DNA from: Karalla daura | Lineage: Eukaryota > Chordata > Actinopteri > Chaetodontiformes > Leiognathidae | Assembly (NCBI GenBank): GCA_029224185.1 | Contig: CM055196.1 | Span: 9,652,509-9,716,508 of the forward strand | Direction: 5' to 3' | Length of the DNA stretch: 64,000 nucleotides | Shown here: positions 39,501 to 51,500 of the stretch, in pieces | How the letters are laid out: every line of letters starts with the position of its first letter | How positions within the stretch are numbered: position 1 is the stretch's first letter | Notes under the pieces: generated by a model | Seen by the model: only the letters and a program-made list of their open reading frames with translations | What the model was told of the DNA's origin: nothing | The model's database searches: none | Made by a program: the position numbers and the translations under genes

Positions 39501-42500
39501 CTGAACCATGTCAGCTGACAACATGCAAAGTGTTGTCTTGGTGGGGGTGCTTAAGTGCTTATTGCCACACAGAGGCGTCAGACAAACCAACAGGGAGTTT
39601 ACTGGACCTCTGTCGTTGCTGTTTTCATTTCTATGGCCTTTTGACGTGCGTGCAGAGGAGAGCGTTTTGCAGCATCTGGAACAAAATAAAAGAGATACAA
39701 CTTACATAAGACCAGAAGAGCCTAACAACCCCCACACAAAAATATCTGCACGCTTAAGAGCTGGACTGAGGGGAAAGAAAAAAATATTTGTGATCTCCCA
39801 TTAAATTTTAATTCTCTGACTTTGGTGCCAGCCTCATCTCACACGGACAGACACAACAGGAGTTATGTGAGCCTCAAGGAAATTTTTCACTGACATAGCT
39901 TCCTATACGAATGCACATATCAGACAGGCTGGATAGAAGCCAAGAGGCACAATAAGGAAGAAAACTTATGTAACCAAGCTGTTATCAGATGAATGGCTTC
40001 CTAGTGACAGTACATCTCTGACAACTGTCAACACATGCAAGCTGTCATTAATGACAATCAGGGGGTCGTACAGCACAACTACAATCTTGGGTTAAATTAC
40101 AGGGGAGTGATATTTTCATTTGTTGTAAGTGTAGCCTCCCAGTGTTTGTTTTCACACAACACTCAAACACAGCAACAGTGAACCACCGACAGGCAAAGTC
40201 ATGCATGTACTGATGATTTGACATACGACCCCCAGCTTCTTGTCCTCACTCCTGCACGTGCATTTCCACACCTGTTCAGGCCTTCTTAAAATGCAGTAAA
40301 AACCCACATGAAATTGTTACCGTCCAGTCTGTAGTTACCTGCAGGTGCTGACCTGGAAGCCTCACAGATGTGCTTTTACACCGCAGAAAACAGTGCCGTT
40401 GAAATACATAAATTCCTGGGGTATTGCTGGGGTGTAAGCCAACATGTCTTCAGTGTTATAAATCAGTAAACACTTATTAAGGAGTATGGGATCGCCATCA
40501 TGGAGAACTAAGACACATTCCAGCATGCACCCAGCAGTGTGGGAGAAATCCTGCAGTCACGCTTGAAGAGCAGAAAAACATGCAGTCTTATCAAGAAAGC
40601 TGGAGGTCAACAAAGTGAATCCGTTCACACTGAATAAACACTGAAAATGCTGCTGCCTGTGTTTGTTTGCCTCAGTAAGGAGCATGAAACAGCTTGTCGG
40701 AATCCAGAAACTGATCCTATCAAAAGATGAATGCCCTGTGATCACACTGACGCTGTCAACAACGATGCAGATACATTTCTGTTGAACAACTCGAGATCTC
40801 TTCCGTAAATCCTTTTTCTTAAGTGGCAGATGCCCTCGTAGGATGTTATTTCTCTATCTAAGGACAAGACACAGCAGCAATCTATGTAATGACATTTCCA
40901 GGCAAGCCCATAAAGTCTTTTGACCCTTTCATGTTTATGTCCTATAAATCAGGTTTCTCAGTCGGCTGGTATTGAACCTCTGCGAGGAAAAGTTGTCCAT
41001 GAGGAGAGGAGATGGTGTCAGGACCTCTCAGTCCCCAGGCACTAAACCTTTTAAACACTGTTATTCATTGCATGAGTGTTGAATGAGGTTTGGGTCAGAT
41101 TTGCAGTGACTACACTGCACCATGCTTGCTCTAATCAAGCGAATAGCAGCTCTAATACATCATGGTAAAATGTGGTGCTTTTCTCAACGATTATCTGGGA
41201 ATTTTGTCAATTTGTTAACAGTTAGATTGTTGTTTAAAGCTGTTCGAGTCTTCTCGGAGAGCAGTGCAAAATCTGACAAATTAGTTCCATGTCAGATGAG
41301 TCAGCCTCAACCGGACTGAAGGTTAAAAGTATGAAAAAAAAACAAACTGGGAATGGGTAGTTTAGAGTTAAAATAGAAATGAGTTCACCACATTTTTGTG
41401 GCCTGCTGCTCAGTTACATAACCCACCAAGACCTCTGACCAGACAGTTGTTGGCCAAGTTGCATTATAGGTAAATGAATCACCAGATTGAGAAAAGGAGA
41501 AAGAATGTGTCCAATTAAAAAAAGACAATATGTTTGATTTTATACATTAATCCATTTAACTAAAACATATTAAGCAAGATTCAAGCAGGGCAGTGCTAAA
41601 ACTGGTATTTGCTTGTCCTATGTCATTGTTGTGATGCATATTTCGATTTGATTCGTAGTACGGTGAATAACCCTGCTCCCGCACAGTGCTTTCTTCTCGT
41701 CTCGACTGGCGTCTCTCCAAACACTCAGACCATGCTGTGGATATTTACAGTAATTACAATTGGTCCAAAGAAATCCACAAATGACAATTTGGTGCCTAAC
41801 TGTGAGTTTCTCTGGTTTCCTTTCTGCGAGGCAGGCTCCTGTTAACAATAGAAAAACATCATCTCTGATTAAAAAACAAAGCTCAGGGGTTTCAAGTTGA
41901 CATTGTTTTCTGCCACAAGCAATCATTACTTACAGTTAGTGTCACAGCATGCCTATTGTGTGTCCATGTGGGCCAGCATGTCTTGGCGCCACAGTCCAAA
42001 AACATTTGAATGACATTACAACACAGTCCTAAGAACCATCGCACGCCATGTCACACATACTTGAAGGCAAATACAGAAATCCCTCTGAACTGATGCCATC
42101 AAAGCAAAAATCATAAGCAATACTGAAATGAAAGCAACAGCTTTATGAAGTTATGAACTTCTGTCCTTAAACCTGCAGTAAAGGTGACCTAGTGACACTG
42201 CACAACCTACTTTCTGTTTGATTAATGTCAGTGTGTGTGTCCCATATCTCACTACATCTTCTTGGAGAAAACGCTGAGGAGAAGGCCAGACTGCGACTTT
42301 CCTGGGATACAATTTATGACATCATTAATATGGAAGGGCAGCAAGAATGACTCACAGCATTCCAAGACATCTGCGCTTCTCCTCTTTCGTTGGCCGTCTG
42401 CAAACAAACACAAAGAGATTAATCACTTTGTGCGCCAGCACATTAGTGTTTCTGTGTTTTGGTTACTTGGTTTTGCAAAACTCACATAAACAGAGAAATC

Positions 42501-45500
42501 AGTAGATCTGGGGAGCAGCTTCTGCTTTACAATTAAAACAGGTTTGCAAATCTGTGCTGGTAGGTAGGAGTTTGTAGTTCATATGAGGATGAACTGGAGT
42601 TGCATATTTCTTCCAAGGCACAGGAGAACCGAAACAATTTCCTGGATCCGCCCTGTGATTCGGCGCTGCTCCATAATTTAATGAATTCTTTTCTGGCCCA
42701 TGCTACACCCATCCACAAAATTAAGTGGGAATCAGCGGAGCAGTGTTTGTCTAATCCTGCTAACTAACAGACAGAGAAAGGGCAATGAAAACATAGCCTC
42801 CTTGGCGAAGGTAAATGGTGGAAGATATTATTATAATTGGAGGCCTGGAAGGAGGGTATGTGCAAAATGCACTGACGCTATGCCAAGTTTAAAGTGCAGC
42901 TTCTGTTAGTTCTCCATCCATATCTGCCACTAGAGAATTTCCACTTGTCTGTTTCAGCTTATAAATTCAGTTACATAATAACAAGCACTTGAGCTCAAAG
43001 GTTCTTGAGACACTGGTATCCAATCCAATTAGACATTATATTTATTGGGTAAAAACTTTACAAAGAAAACACTGCTCCAATTGATTGTGTTTTTAACAAT
43101 AACTTTTTCACTGGGGCGTGTTGTTTGATGTAGGACACATGAGAACATGCAGAGGATGTTAACTACCAAGAGACTTGTGGTTTGCTAACAAGAAGAAGAA
43201 CAAAAAAAAGAAAACCCTGCAACATATGGCAGTGGAAATAACCAGTGAGCCACTGCAGCAGCTCTGACAAACACTGAGAAGAATCCTTCCATTGCAACTC
43301 AGGCTATTGAAGAACACACATCTGCTCTCATTTTCCCACAAGGCCATTCATTACATGTGTCATAATATATTCTTATGCATGTATGAAATATGTCCTTTAC
43401 ACTTAAGTTTTTTTTCTTTTTCTTTTTTTTTTAGATTACAGGCACTTGTACCATAACTGCCCAGGCCCAGAGTGGAACGTTATGTGCAGAGGCTGCTGTG
43501 AGTACGATGTGATCCGCTGTAAATGCCCCTTGCAGGGCACTCCAGTGGGCTACGCCGTGCCCTGCTGCCGAAATGCCATCAACGAGTGTGACCCATGCAT
43601 CATCCATCAAGGTAGTATATTAAGGACACAAGCTTTGTTCCCGGGTGAATGGTTTCCTAATCACAGTGCATCTCTGAAAACTGTCAACACAATCCAGGCT
43701 TTCGGTAATTACACGTCAGCGGGGGGTGGCAGAACAAGTACAATCATGGGTTAGAATACAGGTGTGTGAAGTGATATTTGCATATTACTGAAATTGTTTC
43801 CATAAATTCACATTAGATGCTTCCTTGATCATTTTTGTTTATGAATATGTGTTGATACAGCATTGGGTAAGGTCCCGCATGCATTGATGCCCTGATACGC
43901 GACTAATAAATGTGTCAAAAGTTGCCTGCAGGTGCTGACCTGGAAGCCTCACAGTTGTTTTTTCACTCAGCAGTAAGCGCGCTGAATTGAGCAAACACTA
44001 ATTGTTGGAGCCTTAGCCAAAGCACTGTTTTGTAAAAGAAAATGTGAAAGAGTGCTTGCAAACAAAATAAAACATTGGCAGGAAGGGCCGACCCATCTTT
44101 GTCATCTTCCTTTAATATCTACAGTTTAGTTTATACAAGGTCAAGTGCTGTCTATCAACTGTGCAGCTGTTTTCTTTGTAGCATCACAAACAGTATTACA
44201 AAGGGCCTGAGGATGATTAGTGGCTGATCAACTCAGCTTCCAGGCCAACTTCACATTGGCTCCTTTCCTTCAGTTGCTGGTAGAATCCTGTTGAATGACT
44301 GTAGGAGCGAATGATCACACTTGGAGCTATCATGCATGAATGGAATTGATGCAAATCACTGTGTTTAAACCCTGCGTGTAGGCGGTGCAGGAGTGTATTT
44401 AGATGACAACATAAACACTTGGTGGTGTCTGTCACATGTTCTACGGCTCACACATGCAAACTCGTGCTGCTGCCTCCACCCATAGAAGCGCGTCATGTTG
44501 TCTTTACAGCTCAGATGTGTTCACATTTTTCTTTTATAGGGGAAAAAACAGCTGTTGCCGGGATGCTGTATGCTGTACGGTTAAAACTGAAAAAAAATGC
44601 TCTGAGCTAGAATGTGGACAATCGTAAATATTCATGTATAAATCGCATCCGCATTGCATTACATACCTGCGGTACAGATGGATGTTGAGAGCCCTCTCTT
44701 AAGTGCAAATCCATCCCCCAGGAAAGCCATTTCAGGGGCCTTTTTCTCCACATTTCTATTTGAGGAAATGGCGACATGTTTGTACGCTCTCCTGACCTGA
44801 AAAATGAGCTTAATGAGTTTAGCAGTTGAAGTTGACACAACTGAAGTTTTTTTTTTTTTTGACAAATTTCAGTTTTGTATTCTGATCTGATTTGCCTGTC
44901 ATTGCCTTCCTGGTCTTCTTTTCTTTAGGTTGCAGTGTGTTTGAGAACTGTAAGCGTTGTAACAACGGCACATGGGGCCCCAGAGATGACTTCTTTATTA
45001 GCCGCAAATACTGTGCTGAATGTCGGCCGGGCTGGTCTGGTGGAGACTGCAGGAGTAAGTGTCTTAATGTGCCTAATTAGCAGATCCCACATGCTTTTGC
45101 CATGAATGATTTTTTTTGTATAAAATGAAAACCACACTATGTTTTTCCTCCCCTGCTGATTTATCTTTGTTTGGGTTACAGCCAGCTTGGAAGGCTGCCC
45201 CATGCCCAAGAGGTTTCTCATAAAGAGCTGAATGACAAGACATAGTCAACATTTGGGAATCCCATAAAACAGTTTAATATGTAACACTTGGACACTGACT
45301 ATAGCGCTCTCAGAATGCAAATATTCTGCCAAGGGGCAAAACAAGCATACATTTAATTAAAAGCAGAGGCTGCATAGACTGCTGAATGCTCTTGGTGCCT
45401 CGTGCATGTTGTGTTCATGCTGCTGGATGCTGTCGAACACAACACAGGGTTTATACAAGAGCTTTGGAAAATCAAATGTAATTACATTTGGTTAGAATGG

Positions 45501-48478
45501 CAACCAAAGCAGCTGAATGCAGAACCTCAGAATAAGAATTAAGCTGTAATTAACAGCGTAAGAAATTTGAAAATGCAGCCTCTGCACCATTTTCCAGTTA
45601 TTTCTTTTTTTCAGAATGCGGGGAAGTGATCCGTAAGCGGCAGGGCCACATAGTGCTGGAGAGTTACCCCAACAATGCTCGCTGTGAATGGACCATACAG
45701 GTGGACCACCCCTTTACCATAGACCTCAGGTAAGACCATAAACACCTCATAAAGTAGTCAGTTGCTGCCTGCCACGAAGCAAGTTGGGTGAGACCATGAG
45801 ACAGACTGGCTGTGGTCTCAATTGGCTGCCGCTCGAGCAAAGCAAAGTTACCATTGCTGGTGTTTGGCAGGAATAGCAATCAGTTTCAGGTGCTGAGAAA
45901 TGACACGCACAGCTGAAGTTAATCAGAGCATCCTCAGGATTCCACCTATCTGGCTAATATTTACATTAAAAGATTTAACAGCAGAGTCTCTTTTAATAGA
46001 CACTGCCCTAGTTATTCTGAGCAAGTCAGCAGTTTTTACTGGACCCGCTTTCACCTGAAGACTGAAACCACATGACTTCTGTTCGCTTGTGCGGCCAACT
46101 AGTGGACAAATAACAGTTGAGAGGTATTATGACCACTTCTCGAAAATAAAAAAAACCTAGCCATGGGAAACAGGAGACCATTGCAAACCCTTGTGCTAAT
46201 AAAGTTAAAATCAACACGTTTTCATCTGGCATGAAAACATCAGTGTTTGGGATCCTCGTTGTCCATCTGTAATAGTTATTAACGGCTGGCCTGCTTAAGT
46301 CAAATTTCCACTGAGTGCAGATATTTCTGCAAGATGTATGTCATGGATGGATGGCAAGTCTGCAGCAAACTCTGGAAACCACAACATCCCCTTTTATTTA
46401 GGAGGAAAGTTATTACTTTTCAGCCCTGTGATAACTTTTCTATTTCTGTCATTTTCTCCATTACACATACAGCACTTTACGGGTGAGCATTTGCACAGGG
46501 TTTCAACAGAACAAAAGCACCATACAGTCAGACACAGCTCCAGAATTTGGTGCATTATAGTTTATTGTGTGCATAAAATACATTTAATGAGCCTCAGTAT
46601 TTCCCTGCTATATGTTAAAACCTAACATGAAATGGAACAACTGTGACTTAAGATGCATTGATTCCCAGGCTGAATCCATCCATTTTTGCTGATAAACATC
46701 AAGATAAAGATGAAAAATAGTTCTAGATCATATTTGTGTGCCCGCTGTAACATAAATCAAATAAAACCCATAAGTAAGAGCTGCTCAGATACAGACTTGT
46801 GGAAAGCTATGCGTCTATGTCATGGTGTTGAGCGAATTACTGGAAGGCCTGTCATGCAGTTCCCTGTATTTCTCTCACATGTTTACAGAATAGCAACTGG
46901 CATTAATTGTTGGGAGCTGCTGCAGGCTAACATTTAACATTTTGTATATCTAATTAGTCTAAACTTCCATGCCACAAGGCTTTGCGATGAAAGGTAACGT
47001 TTGGGAGCAAGCCAGGGTCTTGCATAAAGCCCATCACTCCTTCATGTCCGGGACCCTGCAGCCACTCTGCATATCCTTCCTGACTGTGTTAAAGCACTTG
47101 AGAAACATTTGGAAATCATGACACGTTCCCTAGAAATTCCACAGCAGTTATCACCAGTCGTTCTGCATGTTTGTTCAGCATTTATTGGGATCATTTACAG
47201 ATATCAATCTGCTGATTGGAAATAATGAGATACTTGTTTTGACTCAGACTGGTAGAGAACAGCAGTGGGTACTGTCAGTTTCAAACAAATTATGGCACTG
47301 ATATCTGCATTTAAAACTACACCCACTCACTGGGTGTTATCTCTGTACGCTCTGTGGTGTACAGGTAGAAAATATCTCAATACTTATCTAAAACCTCAAA
47401 ACCAACATATCTGTCTTTCAAGCTGTTGCGAATGCTAGTAATTATTGTGCTTTACCCTAAACATTTCACCTCAGCTCCTTTTACATAGTACACAGAGTTG
47501 GTGCGTACTGTAATAAAACAGTCTTACTTGCCTGTGCTTGTCGCACTGATGATTTCATCTTACTCTTTTGCTTTAATCTGGGCTTCTGCACACAACTCAA
47601 CACCCACTTATCTTAGTTACACATGCACATAAACAAAACAAAGAAGAAAAGAAAAGGTCATTTCAATATTTGGATGCGGTGCCAGTAGTGAGCTGCTCAG
47701 TGGTGGAGAAAATAACTTTCAGTAACTAACAAAACACTGTAGTGCATGTTTGCTGGCTGAAGACTTTAAAGCATCTGTATCACGCTGCCAGCCACTGTGT
47801 CTCTGCCAGGCAACGCAGGTTCTCTTCTAATCCAGGGAAACACAAACGTAATAGAAACAGGCCAGGAACTGTGTTGAATGTTTGTTTTCTTCATAACAGA
47901 TTCATGATGCTGAGTCTGGAGTTTCATCACTCCTGTCGCTACGATTTTGTGGAGGTCCGAGATGGTGACAGCATCAACTCCCGTGTTATTGGACGATTCT
48001 GTGGAAACAACAGGCCGGTTCCGGTTCAGAGCTCTGGCAACAGCCTGCACATACTCTTTGAGTCTGATGGCTACAAAAATTTTGATGGATTCTTTGCAAC
48101 TTTCCAGGAGAGCTCAGGCAGGTCAAACTCACTCTCACAGACATGCTACGAGCACTACTACTCATATCTATTTACAACTTATACTTCTGATTTCATATAA
48201 GACACTGTCTACGTGAAGTTATCAAACATACAAAACCTGTTTTAATCCAGCTATTAAAAGTGGAAGTCTGTCCTTGCTTCATACACAGTGAAAACAGAAC
48301 AGAGAACAAAGAGGCTCAGAGAGAATTTCCAAGGAACTTGCAGTCCAGTGACCTTTACAAAGCTTTTAACAGTGCATTACTGACACCTAAATATTCTGGC
48401 AAATTCCCTCGTCTGGCTGCTAATAGTCCGTTGAGAGTGATCGAAATGTCCTTATTCTTTAGATATAGAACACATACA

Positions 48479-48544
<66 letters not shown>

Positions 48545-51500
48545 TGTGCACACAGCCAGCAGGGGCTAAGCACGGGCTTGCAAAACTAAACAGAGGCTGC
48601 CTGTGTAGAAATAACCACACACGTGCAGAAATGGAAACTGGCAAAGACATTTAAACGGTGCCAGCCTTGAATATAAAATAATTCTTATACCCTGGCGTGT
48701 ACAACCCCCTCAGCACACTGGTTATATTGCCGTACTGCTCGTAAATTTCAAACGACATATCTGAAGTGCACTAATACTATGCACCTGTGTGTCTGCAGCT
48801 TGCAGCTCCTCTCCATGCCTGCATGATGGGACCTGCGTCCTAGACAGCTCTTACACTTACCACTGTGCCTGTCTGGCTGGCTACACAGGCAAGAGGTGCG
48901 AAAATGGTGAGTGCACAACGTCACCGTAGGCTCTATAGTATCATCGTGCTTTACAATTGCTGTTTTTCACTGTGGTGGTCAAAAGTAAGTGGTGAAAGAA
49001 CAAAATGCCTTCAGGTTGTAATCACAGAGGAGGAACGAAGCTGGCTTTACGGCTTACTGGAGGTATTTACTTCAGCTTCTCATCTCTCAAAGCATCCGAA
49101 ACATGTGCCTTGCTTTAATGGCACCTCCAAATCTTCAATCTCCAATTATTCATTCTTTATTTTTCTCTGGGAACGCAATGGACTGCAAGGGGCCTGTACT
49201 GAAATAAGATTAATTCCTAATTACAGGAAATTTACAGAAACATGTCATTCTTCATAAGAATTCTCCTTTCTACTCTATTTTGCCGTTGCTGGTCAGAGGC
49301 GAGCAGTGATTCACTGTCACCAGGGAGAGGTCTGTGGTTTGGATGCGTTTCAGGCCAGCTGCCTTCCCTGCCGCTGCAGTCCTGTCCACAGTTTTGGTCA
49401 ATCAGCTTTTCTACAAATGCAAAACAAGTTGTGGATGTGCTTCAAATCCAAATGACCATCTACTGCAGCAAATATGCTTGCATTAAATGAAACAGCACAG
49501 AACCTACCAGTGCATGGCCTCATGCTGTTGTGCAAAGACAGACATGTGACTGAGCAAATAGATTAAAAGGTAAAATGCTCTTACTTGACTTATCCAGACT
49601 GAAATGAGTAGAGGAACAAAGATTTGTTAAGATACCCACTGCTTGCCACCTAAAATATGTCGCTCTAGTTCATTGTGTGGGGTACTGCTTATATCAGGGT
49701 GTGGTTGTCCTACAAAGTCTTTAATTTATGAGCGTCTGGACCCTAACTGTTGTTTTTTATATCCAATACATCTCTATTAAGCTCCTATGAAAACAGACTT
49801 GCTGAACCCTGCTCCCTTTCTTTCACTTGGTGTCATTTTCAGTGCTGAATTTGAGTCCATAAAACTAACTGCGAAACAATTCTGCTTCTATAACGCAGGC
49901 CAGCTTTTCCATTGAAGGAGCCACCTGTAAAAAAAAAAAAAAAAAAAAAAAGGCAAGAGTTCTGTTCCACACAGCGTGCATTCATCTGTATTCCCATGAG
50001 GAGTTGTCAGCTGTTATTTTGAGAGAATAGAGCTGGAATAACATCAACATCTGACATTTTGTACATTAGATGAAATATAGTCCACATTTCTGCCTTTCAC
50101 ATACAGTAGATAATTATACAGTATACAGTAGATAATAAGTATGAGCCCAGCATCAGTCATTCTCCAGGTCTCTAATAATCGGCCTCACGGTCAGCAGAGC
50201 TAAAATTTGTTCTCTGTAAGGAATTTTATCACGCAAACTCAAGTTAATAGAAACATTTCCCCTCCCTTTTCTCTGTCCTTTTGCATGGACAGCAATGTAG
50301 TGTTGAGTTTGGACTTTGAAGTGTTTGACATAGTTCGCAGACTTAAATGAGGTAAATGATGACATAGTCAGAGAATGTGTCACGGTGTAAATTCCAATTA
50401 GCACCACACTTTAACAACCCATCTCATTACGTCTGTCGACAAAACAGACATGGCAGAGACCATAGCACCTCAGGATGCTGTAGCTTTTTAACAACACATT
50501 CAAAGGAGGTCAAGTACAGTTTATTTTTTCCACTTTTGCTTCGCCAACAACATTCCCCATCCCCTGAGGGACTAAACGTGGAAGATGCCGTAAGGCAGAA
50601 CTGCCCAGATTATAGGGAGGGTTCTGTAGTTTGGAGCTATAAAACCACAGACAGTGCATTTCTGGGAGTCAACACCCCAAAAAAATTTCCCAAGGGATTG
50701 TTTTGCAGAGAGTGTTGTAATGGAACGATAACCTCAGTGTTAACATATGTGTCTGAATATTTGTGAACTCAGTGGTGGGTGGTGCACCTCTGCAACACGT
50801 TTGTGAGCACAGTGGGCAATTTGGCTAAGAGACTGAACTGGATACTCTATGAAGATCACAAAACACATAGTATTGCACTCTAATTTCCATATTTATGACT
50901 GCATTCTTGTATTTTGCAGTCGGTTGTCGGAGTCACAAAGACATTTTCACCTCCACTTTACCAGTCTATCCCACTCCATAAAATCTACTTTTATAACTGG
51001 AAATTTAAGCAGTTTTACTAAAACTCTTTTATTGCTTCTATTTATTTCTCATTTACAAGCCATGTGTGAAAGTCTCACTACAAACCGTTTGCACTTTACC
51101 ACAAAAGTCTGAAAGCTGAGCTTGCGGGCTACCTGTTCAACCTGCGCACACCACGAGGTAATCAACTGCAGGTCTATCTGTGTGGCCTCAAACTGCAGGG
51201 AGGTACTTCAAATTGCTGTTTTATAAGCTCTAGAGACGTTTACCAAAATCCTCTTTACAACTCGATTTTGTTGAATCAGCTCTCAGTTACATAACAGGAG
51301 AAGTGTTTATTTGCATGTGTGTGACAGCACATGTTTCTGAATGAGGTGCTCAGTCCTTCTTTTATTTATCATCACTATGTGCCCAGTGGTGGGATGCCGC
51401 AGTCCTCCAGTGCCGACACATGGATCCACACAGGGTTTGTTCCATCACTCTGGGGCGCGTGTCACTTTCCGTTGTGATCCTGGCTTCGAGCTGCGAGGCT

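Larger units (their letters stand above)
36534..43434 (+). other. pamr1 intron 1 (6.9 kb)
   Basis: Largest intron of the gene. It holds a degenerate dispersed repeat with AAGCT units (about 38575-38745) and one arm of a diverged direct repeat (about 39970-40440). The remaining short frames lack splice-site or domain support. Nothing else is recognisable. Confidence 0.85.

Noticed and set aside
48118..48216. Continuation of exon 5 or use of the GT at 48122 as donor
   Set aside because: Breaks the EGF reading frame; the GC donor gives the family sequence.
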